Assembly: GCF_001046895.1 (NCBI RefSeq)
Contig: NZ_CAQI01000044.1
Location: forward strand, 310,001-374,000
Length of the DNA: 64,000 nt
Origin: Pseudarthrobacter siccitolerans
GTDB taxonomy: Bacteria > Actinomycetota > Actinomycetes > Actinomycetales > Micrococcaceae
Direction of reading: 5' to 3'
Positions within the stretch are counted from its first letter, which is position 1, and every line of letters begins with the position of its first letter. A program made the position numbers and the translations under genes. Of the stretch, positions 1 to 7,359 are shown one piece after another. Below the pieces are notes generated by a model, which did no database searches, was not told the DNA's origin, and was given only the letters and a program-made list of their open reading frames with translations.

Positions 1-326
1 TTGGCACCCCTCGCCCGCAGTTCGCGTGCAAGTTTGATGGGTGCAATGGCGGCTTCGGCGTGGAACGTGACGGATGCCAACCCGGCGTCCGCGAAGCCGG
101 GCGCCCAGCGGTCGGCGTCGGCAATCATCAGGTGGGCATCGAGGGGCACGGGGCTGACTGCCTGGATCCGCTGGACCACCGGCAGGCCGATGGTGAGGTT
201 GGGCACAAAGTGGTTGTCCATCACGTCCACGTGCACCGCGTCCGCATTGCTGATGCGCTTGAGCTCAGCCTCAAGGTTGACGAAGTCGGCAGAGAGGATG
301 CTCGGGTTGATGCAGCATTGCGTCAC
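1..326 (-). CDS. rpe: Ribulose-phosphate 3-epimerase (3' end cut by window edge)
   Basis: Interconverts ribulose 5-phosphate and xylulose 5-phosphate in the pentose phosphate pathway; cytosolic TIM barrel. The visible N-terminal 108 residues contain the family hallmarks: NPSILSADF near residues 6-14, the metal-binding HVDVMD segment, the following [10 protein letters not shown], and DAHLMI. The GTG start at 326 is preceded by GAAAGG about 10 nt upstream on the minus strand. The gene lies 51 bp downstream of rsmB in the same direction and is probably the last or a late gene of the def-fmt-rsmB-rpe operon. Its C-terminal half lies outside the window. Confidence 0.93.
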   Translation of the reverse strand, partial: MTQCCINPSILSADFVNLEAELKRISNADAVHVDVMDNHFVPNLTIGLPVVQRIQAVSPVPLDAHLMIADADRWAPGFADAGLASVTFHAEAAIAPIKLARELRARGA

Positions 327-377
327 GGGGGGTACCTTTCACGGGCAGGACTCCGGGGAGCCGGCACTTGTTGGGGG

Positions 378-2009
378 TCAGGGCTTTTTGCGGATCAGGG
401 CAAGGAACATGGCGTCGGTGCCGTGGACGTGGGGCCACAGCTGGGCGGTGGACTCGTGCCCTGCGCCAAGGTTCCCGGTCAGGCTCACACTGTCCAGGAC
501 CTGCCCGGCCTCCAGCAGCTCCAGGTCATCGCGTTTGCGAAGGGCATCGCTGACCACGGCGGTGGTTTCGGCAGGGTGGGGCGAGCAGGTCACGTAGGCC
601 ACCACGCCGCCCGGGCGGACAGCAGCCAGTGCGGAGGCGAGCAGTTCACGCTGGAGCGGGCCGAGGTCGGCCAGGTCCTTGGGCGTGCGGCGCCAGCGGG
701 ACTCCGGCCGCCGCCGAAGCGCGCCCAGGCCACTGCAGGGGACGTCGACCAGGACGCGGTCAAACGACTCGGGCTTTTCGGTGCCCACGTCGCGGCCGTC
801 GCCGGTCCTGACCTGCCAGGTTTCCCGGGGCACGGCCGACAGCGCCTGGCTGACCAGTTTGGCACGGTGGGGTGCAGGTTCATTGGCCAGCAGCGTGGCT
901 CCCGTCTGGCTCGCCAGCGCACCGAGCAAGGCAGCCTTGCCGCCGGGGCCCGCGCACAGATCCAGCCAGGCTTCGCCGTCGTGCTTTGAGTCAGCCCCAG
1001 CAGCATCGCCGGCGCCACGGTTCATGCGAAGGTCAACGGCGGCCATGGCCCGTGCCACCAGCTGCGAACCGACGTCCTGGACCCTGGTGCTGCCATCCCT
1101 CACTGAGGCCAGCCGGCCAAGGTCCCCGCCGCTGGACAATGCGGAACCTTCCACCAGTTCACCGGGAGCGGCTCCATTTTCAAGGGCCTCGTCAAGGCTT
1201 CCGATGCCCGGCAGTGCCACCAGGTTAACCACCGGTGCGGCATTGTCGGCTTCCAGAAGATCGTTGATTTCCGAGGCCGGACGCCCGTGCGCCACCAGCG
1301 ACTGGCGCATGGCGCGCACAATCCACTCGGGGTGTGCGTGGCGGAGGGACGCCACCTTGGTCTCATCTGTTTCATCGGCGGTCAGCAGCTCCAGCCATTC
1401 CTCGAGGGTGTGCGCAGCGACTTTGCGGAGGACGGCGTTGATGAGGGCTGAGGGTCCCGCGCCGATGACGGCGCGGGCCAGTCCCACGGTCTGGTCCAAC
1501 GCCGCATGCGCGGGAACCCGCATGGCCAGCAGCTGGTGGACTCCGAGCCTGAGGGCGTCCAGGATGGCCGGGTCCAGCTGGTCCAGCGGACGGTCGACGC
1601 AGCGGGCCAGGATGGCGTCGTACGTTCCCTGGCCCCGAAGGGCCCCGTAGCTGAGTTCGGTGGCGAACCCGGCGTCCCGCTTGTCCAGGCCGTGGTGCCG
1701 GATCCGCGCCGGCAGCACCAGATTGGCATAGGCGTCATCGGCGGCCACAGCCCGGAGAACTTCGAACGCCACCAGCCGGGCTGGATCTGCCCGGCGTGTC
1801 CGCTGGGACGGCGCGTTTTCAGTGAAACTGCGCTGGGAGGCCCGGTTCCGTTCCCGGCCCTTGGCGTTGCGGTTGCTGGAATCGCGCGGCCCGCCGTTGC
1901 CGCGGCCGCTTCCTCCGCGCTGGCCGCCACCGGAGCCGCCGCGCTGGCCGCCCGAGTTGCCGCCGCCGGTTCTTCCGCGGCCGCCCTGGTTGTCGCCGGA
2001 ACCGCTCAT
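378..2009 (-). CDS. rsmB: 16S rRNA (cytosine-967-C5)-methyltransferase RsmB
   Basis: SAM-dependent methyltransferase that makes m5C967 in 16S rRNA. The 543-residue product has an RNA-binding NusB-like domain at about 73-210 and a Rossmann methyltransferase domain at about 300-540. The SAM loop DLCAGPGGKA is at 350-359, and the two cysteines of m5C enzymes are in PCSG (424-427) and TCSP (474-477). The start ATG overlaps the fmt stop (ATGA), so translation is coupled. Odd feature: the first 60 residues are a Gly/Arg/Asn/Ser-rich low-complexity tract with several RGG-like elements, absent from short proteobacterial RsmB; it may add nonspecific RNA binding (inference). Confidence 0.93.
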   Translation of the reverse strand: MSGSGDNQGGRGRTGGGNSGGQRGGSGGGQRGGSGRGNGGPRDSSNRNAKGRERNRASQRSFTENAPSQRTRRADPARLVAFEVLRAVAADDAYANLVLPARIRHHGLDKRDAGFATELSYGALRGQGTYDAILARCVDRPLDQLDPAILDALRLGVHQLLAMRVPAHAALDQTVGLARAVIGAGPSALINAVLRKVAAHTLEEWLELLTADETDETKVASLRHAHPEWIVRAMRQSLVAHGRPASEINDLLEADNAAPVVNLVALPGIGSLDEALENGAAPGELVEGSALSSGGDLGRLASVRDGSTRVQDVGSQLVARAMAAVDLRMNRGAGDAAGADSKHDGEAWLDLCAGPGGKAALLGALASQTGATLLANEPAPHRAKLVSQALSAVPRETWQVRTGDGRDVGTEKPESFDRVLVDVPCSGLGALRRRPESRWRRTPKDLADLGPLQRELLASALAAVRPGGVVAYVTCSPHPAETTAVVSDALRKRDDLELLEAGQVLDSVSLTGNLGAGHESTAQLWPHVHGTDAMFLALIRKKP

Positions 2010-2926
2010 TCGAACACCACGCTTTCAAGGGAAGCCATGCCGCGTGCCCAGTCGGCAGCGGCCATCATCTTTTTGCCGGCGGGCTGGACCCGGGTCAGCT
2101 CCACGGCGTGGGAACCTGTTCCCACCAGCACGCTCTTACCGTCGACTGACACGACACCGGGCGCCAGCTGTGAAACGTCAGGCCGCAGCCGGACGGGTTC
2201 CAGCTTGACGCGCTGGCCCGCCAGAACCGTCCAGGCTCCCGGTTCCGGAGTGACTCCCCGCGCCTGCCGTCCGATCGCCAGGGCCGGGTACTTCCAGTCC
2301 AGGCGGCCGTCGTCGAGGGTCAGCTTGGGTGCCAGGGAGACTTCACCGGTCTGCGGCACCGCGGCGGCCTTGCCGGCGTCGATGGCCGACAGGGTTTGGG
2401 CGAGCAGCACGGCGCCACTGTGCGACAGCCGTTCCAGGAGCTCCCCGGCGGTATCGTCGGGCCCCACCGTTTCCGTCAGGGTTCCGAACACCGGTCCGGT
2501 GTCCAGGCCCTCCTCCAACTGGAAGGTCACAGCGCCGGTGATGTCGTCGCCGGCCATCACGGCGCGCTGCACGGGGGCGGCACCGCGCCAGGCGGGAAGG
2601 AGGGAGAAGTGCAGGTTGATCCACCCGTGCCGCGGGATGCCGAGCGCCGCCGGCGGGACCAGCCCGCCGTAGGCCACAATGGCGGCGACGTCCGGACTGG
2701 CCGCGGCAATCCTTGCGACCGTTTCATCCTTGATCCGGGACGCATGGATCACCTCGATCCCCAGCTCAGCTGCCCGGGCGGCCACCGGCGACGGGGTCAG
2801 TACGCGCTTCCGGCCGATAGGTGCGTCGGGCCTGGTAAGGACAGCGACGACGTCGAACCCTGCTTCGACGAGTGCATTAAGGGACGGGACAGCAACGGCG
2901 GGGGTTCCCGCGAAGAGGACCCTCAC
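2006..2926 (-). CDS. fmt: Methionyl-tRNA formyltransferase
   Basis: Transfers a formyl group from 10-formyltetrahydrofolate to initiator Met-tRNA. The 306-residue length is normal. The N-terminal Rossmann-like domain (about 1-200) contains FAGTPAVAVPSL at 5-16 and the formyltransferase signature NLHFSLLPAWRGAAPVQ at 104-120 with the conserved Asn104, His106 and Asp142 (LDTGP). The C-terminal OB-like tRNA-binding domain follows. The start is GTG at 2926, overlapping the def stop as GTGA, and its own stop overlaps the rsmB start. def, fmt and rsmB are therefore one translationally coupled unit, joining formylation and deformylation of the initiator methionine. Confidence 0.95.
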   Translation of the reverse strand: MRVLFAGTPAVAVPSLNALVEAGFDVVAVLTRPDAPIGRKRVLTPSPVAARAAELGIEVIHASRIKDETVARIAAASPDVAAIVAYGGLVPPAALGIPRHGWINLHFSLLPAWRGAAPVQRAVMAGDDITGAVTFQLEEGLDTGPVFGTLTETVGPDDTAGELLERLSHSGAVLLAQTLSAIDAGKAAAVPQTGEVSLAPKLTLDDGRLDWKYPALAIGRQARGVTPEPGAWTVLAGQRVKLEPVRLRPDVSQLAPGVVSVDGKSVLVGTGSHAVELTRVQPAGKKMMAAADWARGMASLESVVFE

Positions 2927-3537
2927 CCCTTGGTACCGGCCGCGCCTGAACCGAAGCTGGATCCGGACGTCGCGCCGCCAAAGCTCGAGCCCCCGAAACT
3001 CGAGCCGACTGTTTTGGCGCGTTTCGCCGTCGTCTTTTCCGTGATCGAGTCGTAGTTGGCGTTGCGGATGGAACGCAGGGCAGCCTTGCGGTCCTCCCCT
3101 TCCAGCCTGTCCGTGTAGAGGATGCCGTCCAGGTGGTCATTCTCGTGCTGGAAGCAGCGTGCCAGCATACCCTCACCTTCAACTGTGACGGGGTTGCCGT
3201 GCATGTCCACGCCGGTGACGCGGGTGGCACGGTAACGCTTGACCGGGAAACCCAGGCCCGGGATGGAGAGGCAGCCTTCCACGTGGTCCGGCTGGAAGTC
3301 CTCGCTGTTTTCCAGTACAGGGTTGATGATGTGCCCTTCCACGCCGTCGATTCGGTAGGTGAAGACGCGCTTGCTGACGCCGATTTGAGGCGCGGCGAGG
3401 CCGGCGCCGTCCACGTCTTCCATGGTTTCAGTCATGTCCGCCACCAGCTTGGCCAGCTCAGGCCCGAAATCCGTCACAGGCTCGGCAACTGTGCGGAGCA
3501 CAGGATCACCGATGATGCGGATATTCAGAATAGCCAT
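2923..3537 (-). CDS. def: Peptide deformylase
   Basis: Metal-dependent removal of the N-formyl group from nascent proteins. All three family motifs are present: GAGLAAPQIG (45-54), EGCLSIPG (87-94) and QHENDHLDG (130-138), giving Cys89, His131 and His135 as metal ligands and Glu132 as the catalytic base. The ATG at 3537 is chosen because it follows AAGGAC at a good distance; an in-frame start 39 bp upstream would add a tail with no family match. The last 30 or so residues form a Gly/Ser/Phe tail with three SSFGG-like repeats, unusual for deformylases. Precedes fmt with a 4-bp overlap. Confidence 0.95.
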   Translation of the reverse strand: MAILNIRIIGDPVLRTVAEPVTDFGPELAKLVADMTETMEDVDGAGLAAPQIGVSKRVFTYRIDGVEGHIINPVLENSEDFQPDHVEGCLSIPGLGFPVKRYRATRVTGVDMHGNPVTVEGEGMLARCFQHENDHLDGILYTDRLEGEDRKAALRSIRNANYDSITEKTTAKRAKTVGSSFGGSSFGGATSGSSFGSGAAGTKG

Positions 3538-3625
3538 GCGCTGTTTGTCCTTACGGTAGGCGGCAAAGGGGACCAATCCAGTTTAGGCGCAGACAAGTCG
3601 GCGGGCTGTCCGTGCGCCCGCATAC

Positions 3626-4486
3626 CTAGACGGGCTGTACCTGCGGGAGCGGCGGAGGGGCGATGGGCAGGAGCGCCGTGCCGGCTGAAATGGTGTCCGC
3701 GGACAGCTCCCACACACGCCGGAGGGCGCAGAACTTCCACCAGTGGTGCTTGAGGACGTCGGGGTTGGCGCGGACGGGGCGGACCTCGGTCTCGCCAATG
3801 GCCACGGCCAGCAGGACCGGGTTTTCGCCGTACTTCCAGGGCTCCCAGGTCCCGGTTTCCGGGTCCACCAGGCTTTCCTCGGCTTTCATGCCGGCCACCA
3901 GCTGCATCACCACTTTGTCGTCCAGCGGCTTGACCAGGCCGTCGCGGGTGGTGCCCTTGGTTTTGTAGTCGATGAGGCAGATGCGGCCGTTAATCCTGGC
4001 CACGAGGTCCAGGGTTCCGGCGTACCCCACGGAGTTGTTCCAGACGGTGATCTCGGGGGCGATGGGCTCAACCTGGAAAAGCTCCCACCATTCGTCGAAC
4101 CGGACGGCGAAGGCTTCTTCGCCGTTGGCGGCCAGGGCCTCGCGCGCCTCCTTCATGCCGTGGGGACGGCCCAGGGCCCGCAGGGCCACCTGTTCGCAGT
4201 AGAAATGCACGCGGTCCCCGCGCTTGGCGGCCTCGTCCCGGTAGGTTTCCGCCGCCTTGGCCGCCCGGTTGACTGCCTGCTTGATTTTCGCCGGACTTCC
4301 CAGGCAGTCCGCCAGCAGCGGATCCTTAGCCAAACTGCTGGCGCCCATATATCCGAACCAGCCGTCAAGCCCGTGCGGCTGCTGGCCGATCACTGTGGTG
4401 ATGGACGGCACCGAGAACTGCTCGGAGGTGGACCGGGCGTACATCCGCCCGTATTCGGTGGCGTGGGCAAGAAGTGGAGCTGTCAT
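3626..4486 (-). CDS. PD-(D/E)XK nuclease superfamily protein (RecB/Cas4-like fold), stand-alone
   Basis: A 286-residue protein of unknown role. Residues about 90-200 carry a PD-(D/E)XK-like core: DRVHFYCEQ (91-99), Glu145, GTLDLVARING (157-167) and IDYKTK (172-177), followed by a Gln (195) in the next helix, as in the RecB/Cas4/AddB nuclease group. There is no helicase, Cas gene or Fe-S cysteine cluster nearby, so a CRISPR or RecBCD role is not supported. The ATG at 4486 has GAAAGAG about 9 nt upstream; the open frame continues upstream into a tRNA gene and terminator, which rules out earlier starts. It lies 88 bp upstream of def. Confidence 0.6.
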   Translation of the reverse strand: MTAPLLAHATEYGRMYARSTSEQFSVPSITTVIGQQPHGLDGWFGYMGASSLAKDPLLADCLGSPAKIKQAVNRAAKAAETYRDEAAKRGDRVHFYCEQVALRALGRPHGMKEAREALAANGEEAFAVRFDEWWELFQVEPIAPEITVWNNSVGYAGTLDLVARINGRICLIDYKTKGTTRDGLVKPLDDKVVMQLVAGMKAEESLVDPETGTWEPWKYGENPVLLAVAIGETEVRPVRANPDVLKHHWWKFCALRRVWELSADTISAGTALLPIAPPPLPQVQPV

Positions 4487-4531
4487 AAGAAAAACTCTTT
4501 CACAAGGGGCTGACAGAATGTCCGCATGCAC

Positions 4532-4572
4532 AAAAAAGGTCCGTTTCCGCTGCTGATGAGCGGAAACGGACC
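4532..4572 (-). terminator. Strong intrinsic terminator after tRNA-Val(CAC)
   Basis: A perfect 14-bp inverted repeat (4538-4551 with 4559-4572, 7-nt loop) is followed on the minus strand by six T residues (4532-4537). It separates the tRNA gene from the downstream nuclease-like gene. Confidence 0.88.
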
Positions 4573-4580
4573 CTGTGCGG

Positions 4581-4652
4581 TGGGCGATACTGGGTTCGAA
4601 CCAGTGACCTCTTCGGTGTGAACGAAGCGCGCTACCACTGCGCCAATCGCCC
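4581..4652 (-). tRNA. tRNA-Val (anticodon CAC)
   Basis: A 72-nt cloverleaf. The acceptor GGGCGAT pairs with ATCGCCC; the anticodon stem CTTCG/CGAAG holds the loop TTCACAC, giving anticodon CAC (reads GUG). The T-arm is CTGGTTCGAACCCAG. Discriminator A; CCA is not encoded. Its body closely resembles the two tRNA-Val(GAC) genes nearby, differing mainly in the anticodon arm. Confidence 0.95.
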
Positions 4653-5003
4653 TGATGCATTTGAATGTTAGCGGACCTTGCGGCCATTTCGGAAATCGGC
4701 CGGAAGCGGCACCAGATCAGCCACGTAACCCGGCAGCCGGGCCGGCCATCGGAAGCGACGGAGACACGCGCGGCTCCCCTGCCCGGCCCCTTCCGATGCA
4801 GCCACCCGCGCGAACAACCCGGGTACCGCCGTCGGGAATTACATGCCTGTAACTTCGCAAAACCGCGCTATTACTGGGAAGCAGCGCCATTGCGTCTCCC
4901 CCGTCAGCCGCCGATTTGGAGAATCCCCGAACCTCCTATATTGTTTTTACTCGTTGGAAAGCGAGGAAATGCCGGGAACGGCACCGAATCAGCCCTCCAA
5001 AAT
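4653..5003. other. Intergenic region between divergent tRNA genes
   Basis: 351 bp without a credible gene; the short open frames here have no family resemblance and no ribosome binding site. It should hold the promoters of both tRNA units. A TAACAT hexamer (complement of 4665-4670) lies 12 bp upstream of tRNA-Val(CAC) on the minus strand, and a promoter for the plus-strand cluster is listed separately. Confidence 0.6.
4915..4942 (+). promoter_or_regulatory. Probable promoter of the plus-strand tRNA cluster
   Basis: TTTGGA (4915-4920), a 16-bp spacer and TATATT (4937-4942), about 60 bp upstream of the first tRNA-Gly. The spacing and the AT-rich -10 fit a housekeeping sigma promoter; this is read by eye only. 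Confidence 0.5.
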
Positions 5004-5076
<73 letters not shown>

Positions 5077-5123
5077 CGCAGGACACTGTCACGGCAAAGG
5101 TTCTTAGGAATCGGAGCTAACAC

Positions 5124-5194
5124 GGTGGGTTGGCCGAGAGGCGAGGCAGCGGCCTGCAAAGCCGTATACACGGGTTCGAATCCCGTACCCACCT
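5124..5194 (+). tRNA. tRNA-Cys (anticodon GCA)
   Basis: A 71-nt cloverleaf. The acceptor GGTGGGT pairs with ACCCACC; anticodon loop CTGCAAA gives GCA; the T-arm is CGGGTTCGAATCCCG. The discriminator base is U, the expected identity element for Cys tRNAs. No encoded CCA. Confidence 0.96.
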
Positions 5195-5236
5195 CGGTGA
5201 AAACCATGGTTTTTCGGATCATTTCCGAATGAACAT

Positions 5237-5308
5237 GGGCGATTGGCGCAGCGGTAGCGCGCTTCCCTGACACGGAAGAGGTCACTGGTTCGATCCCAGT
5301 ATCGCCCA
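5237..5308 (+). tRNA. tRNA-Val (anticodon GAC), copy 1
   Basis: A 72-nt cloverleaf. The acceptor GGGCGAT pairs with ATCGCCC; the anticodon stem CTTCC/GGAAG holds CTGACAC, giving GAC. Discriminator A; no encoded CCA. Confidence 0.96.
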
Positions 5309-5363
5309 CTGGCAAGGCAACTTGCCCGCAGTAACTCCGGTTTTACCGGTCCATCCTGCACAC

Positions 5364-5436
<73 letters not shown>

Positions 5437-5477
5437 CTCTCACTTCACAAAAACCCATACGCCGGCCTTCCGGTTCC

Positions 5478-5549
5478 GGGCGATTGGCGCAGCGGTAGCG
5501 CGCTTCCCTGACACGGAAGAGGTCACTGGTTCGATCCCAGTATCGCCCA
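5478..5549 (+). tRNA. tRNA-Val (anticodon GAC), copy 2
   Basis: Same 72-nt sequence as the tRNA-Val(GAC) at 5237-5308; it is the last tRNA of the cluster and is followed at once by an intrinsic terminator. Confidence 0.96.
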
Positions 5550-5554
5550 CATCG

Positions 5555-5579
5555 AGCAGCTCCCCGGAGCTGCTTTTTT
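5555..5579 (+). terminator. Intrinsic terminator of the tRNA cluster
   Basis: AGCAGCTC pairs with GAGCTGCT around a short C/G loop and is followed by six T residues, 5 bp after the last tRNA. Confidence 0.85.
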
Positions 5580-5721
5580 CATGCCTGCCTGGCTGCCGAC
5601 GTTCCTGCATCCGCTCCGGGCGAACGCCCAAACCCCCTGATTTCCTTGGCACGCCTTCCCGGCAGGGCTAGGATCGAAGGCGCAAGGAGCGACCTGGCTC
5701 CGCGATTGAAGGGAGGTGCTC

Positions 5722-5976
5722 GTGGGACTGATTGACGATCTAAAGGGCAAGGCTCAAGGTCTCATCCATGGCAACGAGCAGGCCATCAAGGACGGCCTCA
5801 CCAAGGCCGGCGATTTCGTCGACACCAAGACCGGGGGCAAGTACTCGGGTCACGTCGACAAAATCCAGAATGGCGCTTCCAAGCTCATTGACAAGAACGG
5901 AACCCCAGGCGCGGCACCTGCCGCTGAGCAGGTTCCGCCGGTCAACCCGGTTCCGCCGGTTGACAAGGCTCCGTAA
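5722..5976 (+). CDS. MT0933 (Rv0909)-type antitoxin-like small protein
   Basis: A predicted 84-residue soluble protein. The segment LTKAGDFVDTKTGGKYSGHV followed by DKIQNGA matches the small actinobacterial family annotated as antitoxin (Rv0909/MT0933 type). The C-terminal 20 residues are a Pro/Val-rich tail (repeated PPVNP/PPVD). GTG at 5722 is preferred because GGGAGG lies 5-6 nt upstream; an in-frame GTG at 5716 overlaps that site. No toxin-like reading frame is adjacent: the previous feature is a tRNA and the next a transporter, so either the partner is elsewhere or the protein has another role. The family assignment is good; the antitoxin function is only inherited from the family name. 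Confidence 0.75.
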   Translation: MGLIDDLKGKAQGLIHGNEQAIKDGLTKAGDFVDTKTGGKYSGHVDKIQNGASKLIDKNGTPGAAPAAEQVPPVNPVPPVDKAP

Positions 5977-6015
5977 ACAGGATTTGGCCAGGGCTTTGCC
6001 CTAGTACGTCAACGG

Positions 6016-6052
6016 GGTGCGGGTCCCGCCGGGAGGCGGCACCCGCACCTTT
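6016..6052 (+). terminator. Probable terminator after the antitoxin-like gene
   Basis: GGTGCGGGT-CCGCC pairs with GGCGG-ACCCGCACC (6016-6049), a long GC-rich hairpin 40 bp after the stop codon, followed by only three T residues. Confidence 0.6.
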
Positions 6053-6123
6053 GGCGTTTAAGGACAATCCCATCCCGGGCTTGTCCGCCGCGGCCCGATT
6101 GAAGGCTGGTGGAACAGTCCCGA

Positions 6124-6129
6124 TAACCT
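6124..6129 (+). promoter_or_regulatory. -10 box TAACCT of a leaderless benE-like transcript
   Basis: TAACCT ends 6 nt before the ATG at 6136, which places the expected transcription start on or next to the first base of the start codon. No Shine-Dalgarno sequence is present. Confidence 0.5.
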
Positions 6130-6135
6130 GCCCGT

Positions 6136-7359
6136 ATGGCGAAGTCCCCAGCATCCCTCAAAACCCACCGGTCCGGCAGGACATCCGCCCTCGATTCCAG
6201 GCCGGTTGTGGCAGGAATTGTCACGGCGCTGGTGGGCTTCACCTCGTCGTTCGCAGTGGTCCTGTCCGGGCTGAAGGCAGTGGGGGCCGACCCCGCGCAG
6301 GCCGCTTCCGGACTGCTGGCACTCACCGTGGCCGTGGGCGTGGGCGTCTTGTGGCTTTCCTGGCGGTCCAAAGTGCCGGTGACCCTCGCGTGGTCCACCC
6401 CCGGGGCTGCGTTGCTGGCAACGTCAGGAACGGTCGACGGCGGGTGGCCGGCCGCCGTCGGCGCCTTCCTTGCCGCAGGCATACTGATTGCCATGACCGG
6501 CCTGGTCCCCGCCCTGGGGCGGATGATGGCCAAGATCCCGGCAACGCTGGCGCAGGCGATGCTGGCCGGCGTGCTGCTGCAGCTCTGCCTCGCGCCATTC
6601 AAAGCCCTGGGCAACGTCCCGCTGTTCATAGCCCCGGTCATTGCCTGCTGGCTGGTCATGATGAAGTTCGCTCCCCGCTGGTCGGTGCCGGCAGCGCTGC
6701 TGGTGGCCCTGGTGGTGATTGGCGTTTCCCTGGCAGCGGGCGGAACATCCCTGGCAGGCACCATAATGCTTCCCACGTTTGACTGGACCACCCCTCAGTT
6801 CACCCTTCAGGCCATGGCCGGCATCGCCCTGCCGCTCTTTGTGGTGACCATGGCATCCCAGAACGTTCCGGGGGTGGCTGTGCTCCGGTCGTTCGGCTAT
6901 TACACCCCCTGGCGTTCAGCCATGCTGGTGACGGGGGCCGGGACTGCCCTGGTGGCCCCTTTTGGTGCCCACGCCATCAACCTCGCCGCACTGAGCGCCG
7001 CGCTGGCGGCAGGTGAGGAAGCGGGGCCGGACCGGAGCAGGCGGTGGATTGCGGGCTTCACGTCCGGGCTTGCCTACCTTGTGCTGGCTGTGTTCTCCAC
7101 TGCACTGGTTTCCCTGGTGGCCGCCGCACCGGCAGGCATGCTGGAAGCGGTGGCGGGCCTGGCACTCTTGGGCACGCTGGCAAGTTCAGTATCGGCGGCT
7201 CTGGCGGACCCGGAGGACAGGATAGCCCCGGCCGTCACTTTCCTGACGGCGGCCTCCGGACTGGGCTTTGCCGGCGTCGGCTCCGCGTTCTGGGCGCTGG
7301 CCGCCGGCCTGGCGGTCCGGGCGGTGCTCAACCCGCGCCGGCCGCCGGCTTCAAGCTAG
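6136..7359 (+). CDS. benE: BenE-family benzoate/aromatic acid:proton symporter
   Basis: A 407-residue inner-membrane transporter with roughly 11-12 hydrophobic segments. The first segment (SRPVVAGIVTALVGFTSSFA, about 21-40), the VTLAWSTPGAALLA segment (about 82-95) and the N-VPGVAVLR segment in the second half are typical of BenE, a NCS2-like family that imports benzoate by proton symport. No benzoate-degrading genes lie in the window, so the substrate is inferred from the family. The start is supported by a leaderless-type promoter. Its stop overlaps the convergent zapE stop by 4 bp, so there is no room for a terminator between them. Confidence 0.85.
   Translation: MAKSPASLKTHRSGRTSALDSRPVVAGIVTALVGFTSSFAVVLSGLKAVGADPAQAASGLLALTVAVGVGVLWLSWRSKVPVTLAWSTPGAALLATSGTVDGGWPAAVGAFLAAGILIAMTGLVPALGRMMAKIPATLAQAMLAGVLLQLCLAPFKALGNVPLFIAPVIACWLVMMKFAPRWSVPAALLVALVVIGVSLAAGGTSLAGTIMLPTFDWTTPQFTLQAMAGIALPLFVVTMASQNVPGVAVLRSFGYYTPWRSAMLVTGAGTALVAPFGAHAINLAALSAALAAGEEAGPDRSRRWIAGFTSGLAYLVLAVFSTALVSLVAAAPAGMLEAVAGLALLGTLASSVSAALADPEDRIAPAVTFLTAASGLGFAGVGSAFWALAAGLAVRAVLNPRRPPASS

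Noticed and set aside
4486..4687. 67-residue N-terminal extension of the nuclease-like protein
   Set aside because: It would be encoded across a tRNA gene and an intrinsic terminator.
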